The notes under the pieces were generated by a model. The model did not search any database. It saw only the letters and a program-made list of their open reading frames with translations, and was not told where the DNA came from. The translations under genes and the position numbers were made by a program. A stretch of 64,000 bases of DNA from Candidatus Acetothermia bacterium (lineage in GTDB: Bacteria; Bipolaricaulota; Bipolaricaulia; RBG-16-55-9; JANLFV01): contig JANLFV010000002.1 of the NCBI GenBank assembly GCA_024653345.1, positions 147,881-211,880 of the forward strand, read 5' to 3'. Numbering within the stretch: the first letter of the stretch is position 1; each line of letters begins with the position of its first letter. Below are positions 6,969 to 14,110 of this stretch, piece after piece.

Positions 6969-7886
6969 ATGGAACAGAAAGTGAGCCTGACCGCGCCGAG
7001 TGTGATCGCCGGGCTGCTTCGGGAGCACGGGCTGAGGCTGAGGAAGAGCCTGGGCCAGCACTTCCTCTGCGATGGGAATATCCTGAACAAGATCATCGCC
7101 GCGGCCGAGCTCTCGCCTGCTGACCTCGTTATCGAGCCTGGGGCGGGATTCGGGACCCTGACCTTGGCCCTCGCGGCCCGGGCCGGGAGGGTCATCGCCG
7201 TCGAGCTCGACCCCAAGCTGGTCCAGATCCTCCAGGCGAACCTGGCCGAAAGCGGCTCGACCAATGTCGAGGTCCTCCAGCGGGACTTCCTCGGGCTCGA
7301 CCTGGCCGGGCTGATCGCCTCATGGCAGGCCAGCTCCGGACCGGCTCGGGCGAAGGCTAAGGTCGTGGGGAACCTCCCTTACCAGATCACCTCGCCGATC
7401 CTCGAGATGCTGATGGCCCATTGGCGCCAGCTTGCCCTAGCGGTCTTGATGGTCCAGCATGAATTGGCCGAGCGGCTCGCCGCCCCGCCAAGACCGAGGG
7501 CTTCGGCCCTGGGGGTCCAACTCCAGGCGGTCGCTGATGTCGAGCTCTTGGCTAAGGTCCCCCGGACCGCCTTCTTCCCCCCGCCGGAGGTCGACTCCGC
7601 GTTGATCAGGCTAGTATTCCTGGAGAGGCCGCGGATCGAGGCTGAGGAGGGGCTCTTCTCGAGGGTAGTCCGCGCGGCCTTCAACCTCCGGAGGAAGACG
7701 ATCAAGCAGGCCCTGATCCGCTCGCCGTTCCTTCGGCTTTCCGAGGGGGCCGCGGTCGCAGCCTTGCAGGAAGCGGGGCTCGAGCCGCGGCGGCGCGGGG
7801 AGAGCCTCTCGCTCGAGGAGTTCGACCGGCTGGCCCAGGCTATAGCCCGCTCCGGAGCCGCTGTTGGAAGAAGCCGAGGCTTGTGA
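6969..7886 (+). CDS. rsmA: 16S rRNA (adenine1518/1519-N6)-dimethyltransferase
   Basis: RsmA/KsgA dimethylates two adjacent adenosines in helix 45 of 16S rRNA during late small-subunit assembly. The 305-aa frame shows KSLGQHFLCD near residue 27, the SAM motif EPGAGFGTLTLALA, VIAVELDPKL, the catalytic NLPYQITSPIL motif (NLPY), and the C-terminal AFFPPPEVDSALIRLVF. The ATG at 6969 is chosen because the frame before it is IS sequence. No good Shine-Dalgarno is next to it: AGGGGGTG at 6945-6952 is 16 nt away and lies in the IS end. Removing the IS would place the gene 29 nt after the hicA stop, still without a clear ribosome site. The 3' end overlaps the convergent gene by 47 nt. Confidence 0.9.
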   Translation: MEQKVSLTAPSVIAGLLREHGLRLRKSLGQHFLCDGNILNKIIAAAELSPADLVIEPGAGFGTLTLALAARAGRVIAVELDPKLVQILQANLAESGSTNVEVLQRDFLGLDLAGLIASWQASSGPARAKAKVVGNLPYQITSPILEMLMAHWRQLALAVLMVQHELAERLAAPPRPRASALGVQLQAVADVELLAKVPRTAFFPPPEVDSALIRLVFLERPRIEAEEGLFSRVVRAAFNLRRKTIKQALIRSPFLRLSEGAAVAALQEAGLEPRRRGESLSLEEFDRLAQAIARSGAAVGRSRGL

Positions 7887-8373
7887 AGGCTACTATGTAT
7901 GTGCCCACAGCCAGGTCGGCTGCGAGCGGGGAGAGCCTAAGGGCCACGAGGCTCCCCAACCGCCCGGGCAGACTAGAATCCCACTGTGGTGCGAGGCCCA
8001 GTTCCAGGACTCTCGCCAGGGCGTGACTCAATCGGGCCAGGAGCGATCGGGCCAGCCGGGCGGGAAGCCTTGCCCGAAGCTTCTCTTCCCGTGCCAGCAT
8101 CGCGAGTTCCTCCGCCCGGAGCCTGGCCGCCCGCTCGCAGCACAGGTTGCAGGTCAGGAGGTGAAGCGAGACCTCGGAGAGGCCCCAATCCCCGTTTAGG
8201 TCAGCATTCCGCAGCTTGGGAAAGAAGGCCTCGCTGAAGCGCCACTCATCCCCCAGCCGCCCCGCAAGGTAGGCCTGCAGGACACGGTCCGAGGGATGAT
8301 GCCCGTAGGCGACGGGCTCGGGCTTGCTGAACAGCTCGGCGAAGAATTCTCGGTCTTCCTCAAGCATCGGCAT
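7840..8373 (-). CDS. Putative ZAS-type anti-sigma factor
   Basis: About 177 aa, starting at ATG 8373 or 8367 inside the end of the upstream gene. The centre holds HLLTCNLCCERA, an H-x3-C-x2-C zinc anti-sigma (ZAS) signature. The C-terminal 35 residues are moderately hydrophobic (ADLAVGTYIVAFTSLGFF), perhaps a membrane anchor. Such proteins usually sequester an ECF sigma factor encoded next to them, but no recognisable sigma gene is in the window. The preceding gene, overlapping by 8-14 nt, is of unknown type. The 3' 47 nt overlap the end of rsmA tail to tail. The assignment rests on the motif alone. Confidence 0.55.
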   Translation of the reverse strand: MPMLEEDREFFAELFSKPEPVAYGHHPSDRVLQAYLAGRLGDEWRFSEAFFPKLRNADLNGDWGLSEVSLHLLTCNLCCERAARLRAEELAMLAREEKLRARLPARLARSLLARLSHALARVLELGLAPQWDSSLPGRLGSLVALRLSPLAADLAVGTYIVAFTSLGFFQQRLRSGL

Positions 8374-8788
8374 AGGCAACCCCCATCTGCTCATAGATCT
8401 CCTTAATCCGGCGCTTCTCGCGGGTCGAGTTGACCTCCTTGCCCACCAGCTTCTTGATGTAGCGCCACTCGAGGTGGGTGCCATGGAGCATCTCGAAAGT
8501 GAGGTTGCTCAAGGTGATCTCGCCCCGCTCGATCTTGGCGATCAGCCAGCGCTTCTTCTCCCGGTTCAGCTCGCCGGAGCAGTTGCTGCAGAGATAGACG
8601 AGCAACCCGCGCACGGACTGCCTGTCCCCCGTCCGCTTGGCCTTGGCGAACGCCAGCCACTTCCGCGCCCGCTGCTCCTCCCCGTCCAGCATCAGGAGCG
8701 GGGCCACACGGTCGGGGTGCTCCTCGTTGCAACGGATGATATGCTCACCGTAAGCGAGCCTTGCCAGCTCGATCATGCTCTCGTTCAT
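8360..8788 (-). CDS. Unknown protein with CxxC, partner of anti-sigma-like gene
   Basis: A 142-aa, charged, soluble protein that I do not recognise. It has a single C-x2-C (LVYLCSNCSGELNREKKRW, near residues 66-69) and a basic second half (KKLVGKEVNSTREKRRIKEI). It overlaps the ZAS-like gene downstream, so the two are probably one operon. By position it occupies the place of an ECF sigma factor, but I see no sigma region 2 or 4 signature. Its start ATG is at 8788, with a possible alternative four codons later. It could be a small regulator or a partner in zinc or redox sensing; this is not demonstrable. Confidence 0.65.
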   Translation of the reverse strand: MNESMIELARLAYGEHIIRCNEEHPDRVAPLLMLDGEEQRARKWLAFAKAKRTGDRQSVRGLLVYLCSNCSGELNREKKRWLIAKIERGEITLSNLTFEMLHGTHLEWRYIKKLVGKEVNSTREKRRIKEIYEQMGVAYADA

Positions 8789-8876
8789 GCCCTTCAGCCT
8801 TCCTTGTCAATCTTATCAGATGATCCCCAGATCTTGACACCTCCATTCTAAGGCAGGCCCGGCGTCGGCGCAACGG

Positions 8877-8904
8877 TTGACACTGGTGGGACGGGAGGTA
8901 TAAT
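8877..8904 (+). promoter_or_regulatory. Consensus promoter of tRNA-Leu
   Basis: TTGACA (8877-8882), 16 bp, TATAAT (8899-8904): both boxes are perfect consensus. Transcription would begin about 8911, two bases before the tRNA. The same transcript may read on into rpiA. Confidence 0.75.
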
Positions 8905-8912
8905 TGGACTGG

Positions 8913-9000
8913 GCCAAGGTGGCGGAACTGGCAGACGCGCGGGACTCAAAATCCCGTGGCCCCAAAGGCCGTGTGGGTTCGATTCCCTCCCTTGGCACCA
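8913..9000 (+). tRNA. tRNA-Leu(CAA)
   Basis: Type II tRNA with acceptor GCCAAGG/CCTTGGC, discriminator A and an encoded CCA. The anticodon stem CGGGA/TCCCG encloses loop CTCAAAA with anticodon CAA (reads UUG). The long variable arm (GGCC-CCAAA-GGCC) fits leucine. The T stem contains one T-T mismatch (GTGGG against CCCTC), which is slightly unusual. Confidence 0.93.
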
Positions 9001-9034
9001 CGAGCTTCGCCCCTTTGCCTAATCAAACCGGGAA

Positions 9035-9748
9035 TTGATCGACCTATCGCAGCTAAAGCGCCTCGCTGGAGAGAGGGCCGTCGACTACGTCCAGAGCGGA
9101 ATGGCCGTCGGCCTCGGGAGCGGCTCGACGGTCTTCTATGCGATCCAGAGGCTGGCCGAGCGGGTCCGGGCCGGCCTGGAAGTTCGCTGTATCCCCACCT
9201 CCCTCGTGACCGAGCGGCTGGCCAGGAGCCTCGGGCTCAGGCTCCTCGACTTCTCCGAGGTCGCCGAGCTGGATTTGGTGATCGACGGGGCCGACGAGGT
9301 CGATCCCAACTGCAACCTGGTCAAGGGCGGCGGGGGAGCCTTGCTGCGGGAGAAGGTCGTCGCAGCGGCCGCAAGGAGGGTGGTCATCCTCGTGGATGAG
9401 ACGAAGCTGGTCGGCCGTCTGGGGGCCTTCCCCTTGCCCGTGGAGGTCCTCCCCTTCGGTTGGCAGGTGACGCTCCGTAGGCTGGAGAGGCTAGGCTGCA
9501 GGGCGACCCTGCGCGAGCGAGGCGGAGAGCCTTTCCTCACCGACAACGGGAATTTCATCATTGACTGTCATTTTGGGGAGATCTCCGCTCCTGCTGAGCT
9601 GGAGCGGGAGATCGACCTGATCCCCGGGGTGGTCGAGTCCGGTCTCTTCCTCAACTTGGCCGATCTTGTGCTCGTGGGAAGGCGTGAGGGAATCGTCGAG
9701 GAGATCACCTGCCGAGCGAGGCCGTCCCCCCAACGCCTTCCAGCATAG
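9035..9748 (+). CDS. rpiA: Ribose-5-phosphate isomerase A
   Basis: Interconverts ribose-5-phosphate and ribulose-5-phosphate in the pentose phosphate pathway. The 237-aa frame has GLGSGSTVFYAI near residue 26, IPTSLVTERLA (phosphate loop), LVIDGADEVDPN with the catalytic Asp residues near 88-93, LVKGGGGALLREKVVA (Lys and Glu of the active site), and TDNGNFIID near 168. The start is TTG 9035 with only a weak GGGA upstream. The gene begins 34 nt after the tRNA-Leu CCA end, and no promoter is visible between, so co-transcription with the tRNA followed by processing is plausible. Confidence 0.9.
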   Translation: MIDLSQLKRLAGERAVDYVQSGMAVGLGSGSTVFYAIQRLAERVRAGLEVRCIPTSLVTERLARSLGLRLLDFSEVAELDLVIDGADEVDPNCNLVKGGGGALLREKVVAAAARRVVILVDETKLVGRLGAFPLPVEVLPFGWQVTLRRLERLGCRATLRERGGEPFLTDNGNFIIDCHFGEISAPAELEREIDLIPGVVESGLFLNLADLVLVGRREGIVEEITCRARPSPQRLPA

Positions 9749-9780
9749 TAGCGATGCCCTGGGGCACGGAAACACCGAGA

Positions 9781-9809
9781 TTGACAGCAAGCCGGAATTC
9801 CTGTAGTAT
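9781..9809 (+). promoter_or_regulatory. Promoter of structured leader / COX24-like gene
   Basis: TTGACA (9781-9786), 17 bp, TAGTAT (9804-9809). It is followed by about 200 nt of structured, non-coding sequence and then a 29-codon gene. Confidence 0.6.
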
Positions 9810-9815
9810 TCTGAA

Positions 9816-10000
9816 TTTTGAAGGGAGGCCAGGATCTGCCGGACGGGATCGGGGAGCGACCGCTGCCAGAGATCCGTCAGCTGCGGCCCTTCTCCCTCGG
9901 TGGCAGGGCCCTGGTGAGGGTCGGTGAGGGGCTCATCCCTTCGGAACCTGGCAGGAGTGACACTCCCCGGGCTCAGGGGCTGGCCTCGAAATCTTGAAAA
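9816..10000 (+). ncRNA. Candidate structured RNA leader, about 185 nt
   Basis: The transcribed stretch between the promoter at 9781 and the mini-gene at 10015 has no plausible ORF but several complementary blocks. GAGGCCAG (near 9824) pairs with CTGGCCTC (near 9980) as a closing stem. GGATCT and AGATCC pair inside, as do CTGCCAG and CTGGCAG. A GGAGTG-A-CACTCC hairpin precedes the 3' end. It does not show SRP, tmRNA or RNase P core motifs. It could be a cis-regulatory leader for the downstream ribosome-associated gene or an independent small RNA. Structure is by eye only. Confidence 0.4.
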
Positions 10001-10014
10001 AGAGAGGTGGTGCA

Positions 10015-10104
10015 ATGCCGTGCGGTAAGAAGCGGAAGAGGAAGCAGATGGCGAAGCACAAGCTCAGGAAGCGAATGGCCAAGATGAGGCACAAGAAGAA
10101 GTGA
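10015..10104 (+). CDS. AURKAIP1/COX24-domain mini-protein (bS22/mS38-like)
   Basis: A 29-codon gene encoding an extremely basic peptide (K/R over half of the residues). Its core KKRKRKQMAKHKLRKRMA with MRHKKK at the end matches the AURKAIP1/COX24 domain, known as tiny bacterial ribosome-associated proteins and as part of mitochondrial ribosomal mS38. The ATG at 10015 is preceded by GAGAGGTGG at good spacing, which supports real translation. It is transcribed from 9781 through a long structured leader. The N-terminal MPCG is unlike the MGSVIKKRRKRM start of Bacteroidota and Actinobacteria relatives. It would be easily missed because of its length. Confidence 0.75.
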   Translation: MPCGKKRKRKQMAKHKLRKRMAKMRHKKK

Positions 10105-10153
10105 GCGAGAGAAGCTCACGCGGTGGAAGCACCCAAGGCCAGGGTCGGCGGTT

Positions 10154-11386
10154 CTATGACCTAAGGTCCATCTTTGGAGAGCTCTTCTCACGCCGGGAGC
10201 TGTGAAGGAGATCGCGAAGCATCATCGCTTGAGGAACGAGCGCGACTGCCTTCCGCCAGAGCTTAGGGGATTGGAGGACGCGACGGGCGAGGATGCTCGG
10301 GGAGTCGATGTCGCCGTATTCGTTGATCAGGGTCAGAATCTCTGGGTCATCGAGGAAGGCGACGATCTCGTTGAGGCTCGCGTCCGAGAGGCTGGCGAGG
10401 AGGCGGTGGGCCAGCATCCCGAAGGCCAACTCCTTCCCCAGCAGCTTTCGCCAGCGCTCCTCGTATGCGGCGAGGGCGGCGGCTTCTGCATCCCCTCGCC
10501 TCGCGCAATCGGCAGCCACCTCCCCGGCGATCTTGGCGCAGACGATCCCCGTATAGAGCCCCCCGCCGGAGGTCGGCTTCGCCTGCCCAGCGGCGTCGCC
10601 GACCAGCAGCACTCCGTCAGCGACGGTCCGCGGTGGAGGGCCGATGGGGATGAGGCCGGCCGTAAGCCCTTGCGGCTTAGTGATCCCCAGCTTCCGGAGG
10701 AGATCGTCGAGATGCCGATGGGCATTCCTCCCCGGATCAGTCCCCAGTCCGATCCGGGCCCAGCCCGGCCTCTCGGGGACGGCCCAGGCGAAGAAGCGGG
10801 GGGCCAGCGCGCTCCCGAGGAAGACGGAGACCGCGTCCTCCCGCTCTGGCTCGTAGGGCGCGACCGTCTGGAAGCCGACGAGAAGCTCTTGCGGCTCGGG
10901 TAGCCCCTTCCACTGAGCTATCCTGCTTCGCGGCCCGTCAGCCCCGATGATCACTTTCGCCCTTACCACCGATTCGCGGCCGTTGTGGTTCAGCCGGAGC
11001 CCGGCGCCCTCCAGCCCCACAGCAGTGGTCTCCGTCCGGACGTCCACCCCTGCGAGTCGGGCCCGCTCGAGGAGGAGTAGGTCGAATCTCTGCCGGTCGA
11101 TCACCACGGCTCTCGTCCGCCCCCCGCCGAGCTGCAGCCGCCGCCCGTTCGGGGCATAGACAGAGGCCCCGGTGATCTCTCTCAAGACCACATCAGCGTC
11201 GGAATCGATTCCCGCCTCCTCCAGGGTCCGGAGGCTCACCAGGCCGGTGCATTGGACCGGCTTGTGCTCCGGAATGGCCTTCTCCACGAGGAGGACCGTG
11301 GCACCGTGTCTTGCCGCGGTGGCTGCTGCCACGGCCCCCGCCGGCCCGCCGCCAACGACCGCCACATCGTAATGCTCATTCCCCAT
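10154..11386 (-). CDS. Geranylgeranyl reductase family FAD-dependent oxidoreductase
   Basis: A 410-aa flavoprotein of the GGR group in the PHBH superfamily. The N-terminal dinucleotide fold reads VAVVGGGPAGAVAAATAARHG, with the acidic residue in LLVEK. PVQCTGLVS is the typical GGR loop near residue 45, VIGADGPRSRIAQW is the DG motif, and VLLVGDAAGQAKPTSGGG is the second FAD motif near 275. FFAWAVP is a degenerate P-x-W-x-F-P substrate motif. Relatives saturate isoprenoid chains of archaeal lipids, menaquinone or chlorophyll. The bacterial role is unknown; menaquinone or polyprenyl reduction is a guess. It is monocistronic and convergent with the COX24-like gene. Confidence 0.82.
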   Translation of the reverse strand: MGNEHYDVAVVGGGPAGAVAAATAARHGATVLLVEKAIPEHKPVQCTGLVSLRTLEEAGIDSDADVVLREITGASVYAPNGRRLQLGGGRTRAVVIDRQRFDLLLLERARLAGVDVRTETTAVGLEGAGLRLNHNGRESVVRAKVIIGADGPRSRIAQWKGLPEPQELLVGFQTVAPYEPEREDAVSVFLGSALAPRFFAWAVPERPGWARIGLGTDPGRNAHRHLDDLLRKLGITKPQGLTAGLIPIGPPPRTVADGVLLVGDAAGQAKPTSGGGLYTGIVCAKIAGEVAADCARRGDAEAAALAAYEERWRKLLGKELAFGMLAHRLLASLSDASLNEIVAFLDDPEILTLINEYGDIDSPSILARRVLQSPKLWRKAVALVPQAMMLRDLLHSSRREKSSPKMDLRS

Positions 11387-11594
11387 CGGGACGGATCACT
11401 CGGTTCCGGACTCACCAGCTCTCCGCCCCGAATTCTATCAGAAAAGAGCCTTGCCCTCCCGATCCGCGGCCGGCTCTAACTCCTGCATCACCGGCCTCGC
11501 GCCCGGTCGCTGCCCGACCGGCGGCGGCCGAGCGGGAAGTCGGAGAGGGAGTTGCTCCTCAGGCGGACTGCTGACAGCAGGCGGGAGGCTATGA
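11387..11594. other. Intergenic region, small GC hairpin
   Basis: Holds the upstream region of the GGR gene and the downstream end of the repeat-protein gene. A 7-bp hairpin (CCGGTCG 11503-11509, CGACCGG 11515-11521) is visible. No convincing -35/-10 pair or ORF was found. Confidence 0.4.
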
Positions 11595-13010
11595 TTACGT
11601 CTGTAGGTCCTCCTTGAGCCTTCGAGCCAAGGCCCGGCTGAGGGCCTCGCCCAACTCCAGGCTCGTCCCAGGGTGGAGGCCGAAGGCCGTCGTATGCCGC
11701 GCGATCAGCCGGAGGAGCTCCACCTCTCCCAGATCCATTGAGATCAGCACCCTCGAGAGTGCCTCACCTGCGCCGGCCCTCAGCTCGGGGCTCGGGCCGT
11801 TCGCCGTCAGCTCGAAGAGCTGATCGAAGGTCAGGCCGGCTTCGAGAAACCGTTCCCCCAGGGCCGCGCCCGCAGCCTTGCGGAGCTCGGGAGTGGCACC
11901 CGAGCTCGCCCACTCCTGGAGCAGCTCGAGCGGGACATCGGGGGCCCTCTCCACAGCCATCTCGATCACTTGGAGGTCTCGCCTTATCGCCCCGATTGTC
12001 CTGCTCAGGCCGGCAAGGTCCACGCCGATGAGCGCTGCCATCCTCTCCGCGTTTCTGGCAACACTCTCCAAGCGCTGAGCCGCGGTGAACTCCCCCGCCA
12101 CCTCGGAGGTTAGGATGACCATCGCCCGCTCCGCCTCCAGCAGTTCCTGGAATGCAGAGACGGCCCGGAGCGCCTCCTCATTCCTGCGCCCCTGGGCCTG
12201 ATCCCAAACGTCGTCAAGCAGCCCTTCTAGCCTCTGGAGCACATCCTGGGCCCTCGCCCGCCGGGCGAGGAAGACCACTCTCAGCGCTTCCGCGGCCGCA
12301 GCCCGAAACTCCGGGGTGAGGGAGCCATCGGTGGCCACGGCCATGAGGTCGGCTAAGGGGTCTTGTAGCCGGTTGAGGAAGCCATAGAACTTGTATATCC
12401 CCGCGAGGAAGTCGCTCGCTGCGGCCCGGACCTCCTCGAGGCTGCCGTCGAGCTCGACGCCGCTAACCCTTACGCGCTCACCGCGGAGGACCGCCTCGAC
12501 TGCCGCCTGGGCCGCAGGGGCCACCAGCTCAGCTCGGAGGAGGAGGAAGACGGCCTCGGCCCGAGCGAGCCTCAGCTCGCGGCTCGCCCCCGTGGGGACT
12601 GAGGAGGCGAGCATCTCCAAGCTCAGCTCACCCCGTCCGACGGCGGCCACGATAGCTTGAACGAGGGCCGGACCTGCCGCTGCCCGCAACTCCGGGGTCG
12701 GGCCGGAGGCCAGCCTCTCCAGCTCGCCGAGGCTCCGCCCAGCGGCCAACAGGCGCTGCTTGAGCGCGGTCCCCGCGGCCGCGCGCAGCTCGGGAGAAGG
12801 GCCTTCCACAGCCATCTCCTCCAGATCGGAATCGGAGAAGGGCGAGTCCACCAGCAACTCCCCCAGGGCCAGCCCGGCGGCCGCCCGGACCTCGGGCAGC
12901 GCATCCGTCCCGGCCAGGAGGACCAACTCCTCAAGCGATCTCGCCCAGCCGGCCTGGGTGAAGGCCACAGAGAGGGCAAGCACTACCAGCAACGAAAGTC
13001 TCCATCTCAT
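11595..13010 (-). CDS. Secreted HEAT-like repeat protein (PELRAAAG units)
   Basis: A 471-aa protein with a clear signal peptide (LSLLVVLALSVAFTQAGWA) and about nine helical repeats whose core is P-E-L-R-A-A-A-G-x-A-L, spaced 30-40 residues in the N-terminal third and again at the C-terminus. Examples are PEVRAAAGLALGELL, PELRAAAGTALKQRLL and PELRKAAGAALGERFL. The middle (about 270-350) is helical, probably a coiled coil. The arrangement resembles HEAT/Armadillo scaffolds, likely a protein-protein interaction surface outside the cytoplasm. It lies 14 nt downstream of the ABC permease gene, so it may be the last gene of that operon. No enzymatic motif is seen. Confidence 0.7.
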   Translation of the reverse strand: MRWRLSLLVVLALSVAFTQAGWARSLEELVLLAGTDALPEVRAAAGLALGELLVDSPFSDSDLEEMAVEGPSPELRAAAGTALKQRLLAAGRSLGELERLASGPTPELRAAAGPALVQAIVAAVGRGELSLEMLASSVPTGASRELRLARAEAVFLLLRAELVAPAAQAAVEAVLRGERVRVSGVELDGSLEEVRAAASDFLAGIYKFYGFLNRLQDPLADLMAVATDGSLTPEFRAAAAEALRVVFLARRARAQDVLQRLEGLLDDVWDQAQGRRNEEALRAVSAFQELLEAERAMVILTSEVAGEFTAAQRLESVARNAERMAALIGVDLAGLSRTIGAIRRDLQVIEMAVERAPDVPLELLQEWASSGATPELRKAAGAALGERFLEAGLTFDQLFELTANGPSPELRAGAGEALSRVLISMDLGEVELLRLIARHTTAFGLHPGTSLELGEALSRALARRLKEDLQT

Positions 13011-13024
13011 CTAGAACCTCCTTT

Positions 13025-14110
13025 CTAGCGCTCTATCAGGGTCAGATGGGGATCGACTGCGTCTCGCAGCGCGTCCCCGAGGAAGTTGAAAGCCAGCACG
13101 ACCAGCACGATGCAGCCCGCGGGGAGGAGAAGCCAGGGATGGAACTGGAGCTGGAAGACCGATTGGGCCTCCTGGAGGAGCATTCCCCAACTGATGAGCG
13201 GCTCCTGGATCCCGAAGTTGAAGAAGCTGAGGATGCTCTCGAGGATGATGAGCGCGGGAGCGGTGAGCGTGGCCGCGACGATCAGGTAGCTGAAGGTGTT
13301 CGGCAGGATGTGGCGGAAGATGATCCGCCCGCTCCCCGAGCCATTGGCCCGCGCGGCGAGGATGAACTCCTCCTCGCGATACCTCAGGAACTGGCCGCGG
13401 ATCACCCTGGCGAGCGGGGCCCAGCCGACGAGCGCCAGGACAACCGCGATCCCCCAGAATCGGGTGGTGGCGGGGAGCTCGGGCGGGAGAGCCGCCGAGA
13501 GGGCCAGCAGGAGGGCCAGCCGGGGGATGGACATCACCACCTCGACCGACCTCTGGAGGAGGGTGTCGACCGCCCCGCCGTAGTAGCCGGAGAAGCCCCC
13601 GATCAGGACCCCCACGACGAGACAGACGAGGACCACCAGTAGCCCTAGGCCGAGCGAGATCTGCCCCCCAGCTAGGACCCGAGCAAGGAGGTCGCGGCCG
13701 AGCTTGTCCGTGCCTAGCAAAAAGAGCTGGCCCGGGGAGTCTCCCTCAGTCCCAGTCCCGAAGAGGTGGATATCCGTCTTGAACAGCCCCAGGAGGCGAT
13801 ACTCCTCCCCCCGCACGAAGAGATAGACCGGGTATTTCTCGCTCTTATCCTCGACATAGACCCAGTCCAGCGCGAAGGGATCTCTCACCCGCTCGAGGCC
13901 ATAGACGAAGGGGCGGAGATGGAAGCCCTCCTCATCCCGGAAGTGGAGCCGTCCCAGCATTGGCGGGACATAGGGGAACTGGCGGTGCTGGGTCTGAGGG
14001 TCGTAGGGGCTGAAGAAGCCGGCAAAGGCCACGACCAGCGCTAGCATCAGGAGGACGAGCCCCCCGAGTAGTCCCAGTCGCTGCCGCCGGAACCTGGCGA
14101 AGAAGCTCAT
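13025..14110 (-). CDS. Oligopeptide-type ABC transporter permease (DppC/OppC)
   Basis: A 361-aa permease of the DppC class with an N-terminal membrane segment (LGLLGGLVLLMLALVVAFAG), then an unusually long extracytoplasmic insert (about residues 35-135), then LFLLGTDKLGRDLLARVLAG, typical of OppC. The EAA-like coupling loop lies in EFILAARANGSGSGRIIFRHILPN. The C-terminus ends DALRDAVDPHL, also typical. The ATG overlaps the upstream permease stop by 4 nt. The insert may contact the binding protein. No ATPase gene accompanies the operon, so it must use one encoded elsewhere. Confidence 0.88.
   Translation of the reverse strand: MSFFARFRRQRLGLLGGLVLLMLALVVAFAGFFSPYDPQTQHRQFPYVPPMLGRLHFRDEEGFHLRPFVYGLERVRDPFALDWVYVEDKSEKYPVYLFVRGEEYRLLGLFKTDIHLFGTGTEGDSPGQLFLLGTDKLGRDLLARVLAGGQISLGLGLLVVLVCLVVGVLIGGFSGYYGGAVDTLLQRSVEVVMSIPRLALLLALSAALPPELPATTRFWGIAVVLALVGWAPLARVIRGQFLRYREEEFILAARANGSGSGRIIFRHILPNTFSYLIVAATLTAPALIILESILSFFNFGIQEPLISWGMLLQEAQSVFQLQFHPWLLLPAGCIVLVVLAFNFLGDALRDAVDPHLTLIER

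Noticed and set aside
9816-10000. SRP RNA, 6S RNA, tmRNA or RNase P RNA
   Set aside because: None of the universally conserved core motifs (SRP helix 8 GGAA/AGCAG, RNase P GAGGAAAGTCC, tmRNA ends) is present; kept as an unclassified structured leader.
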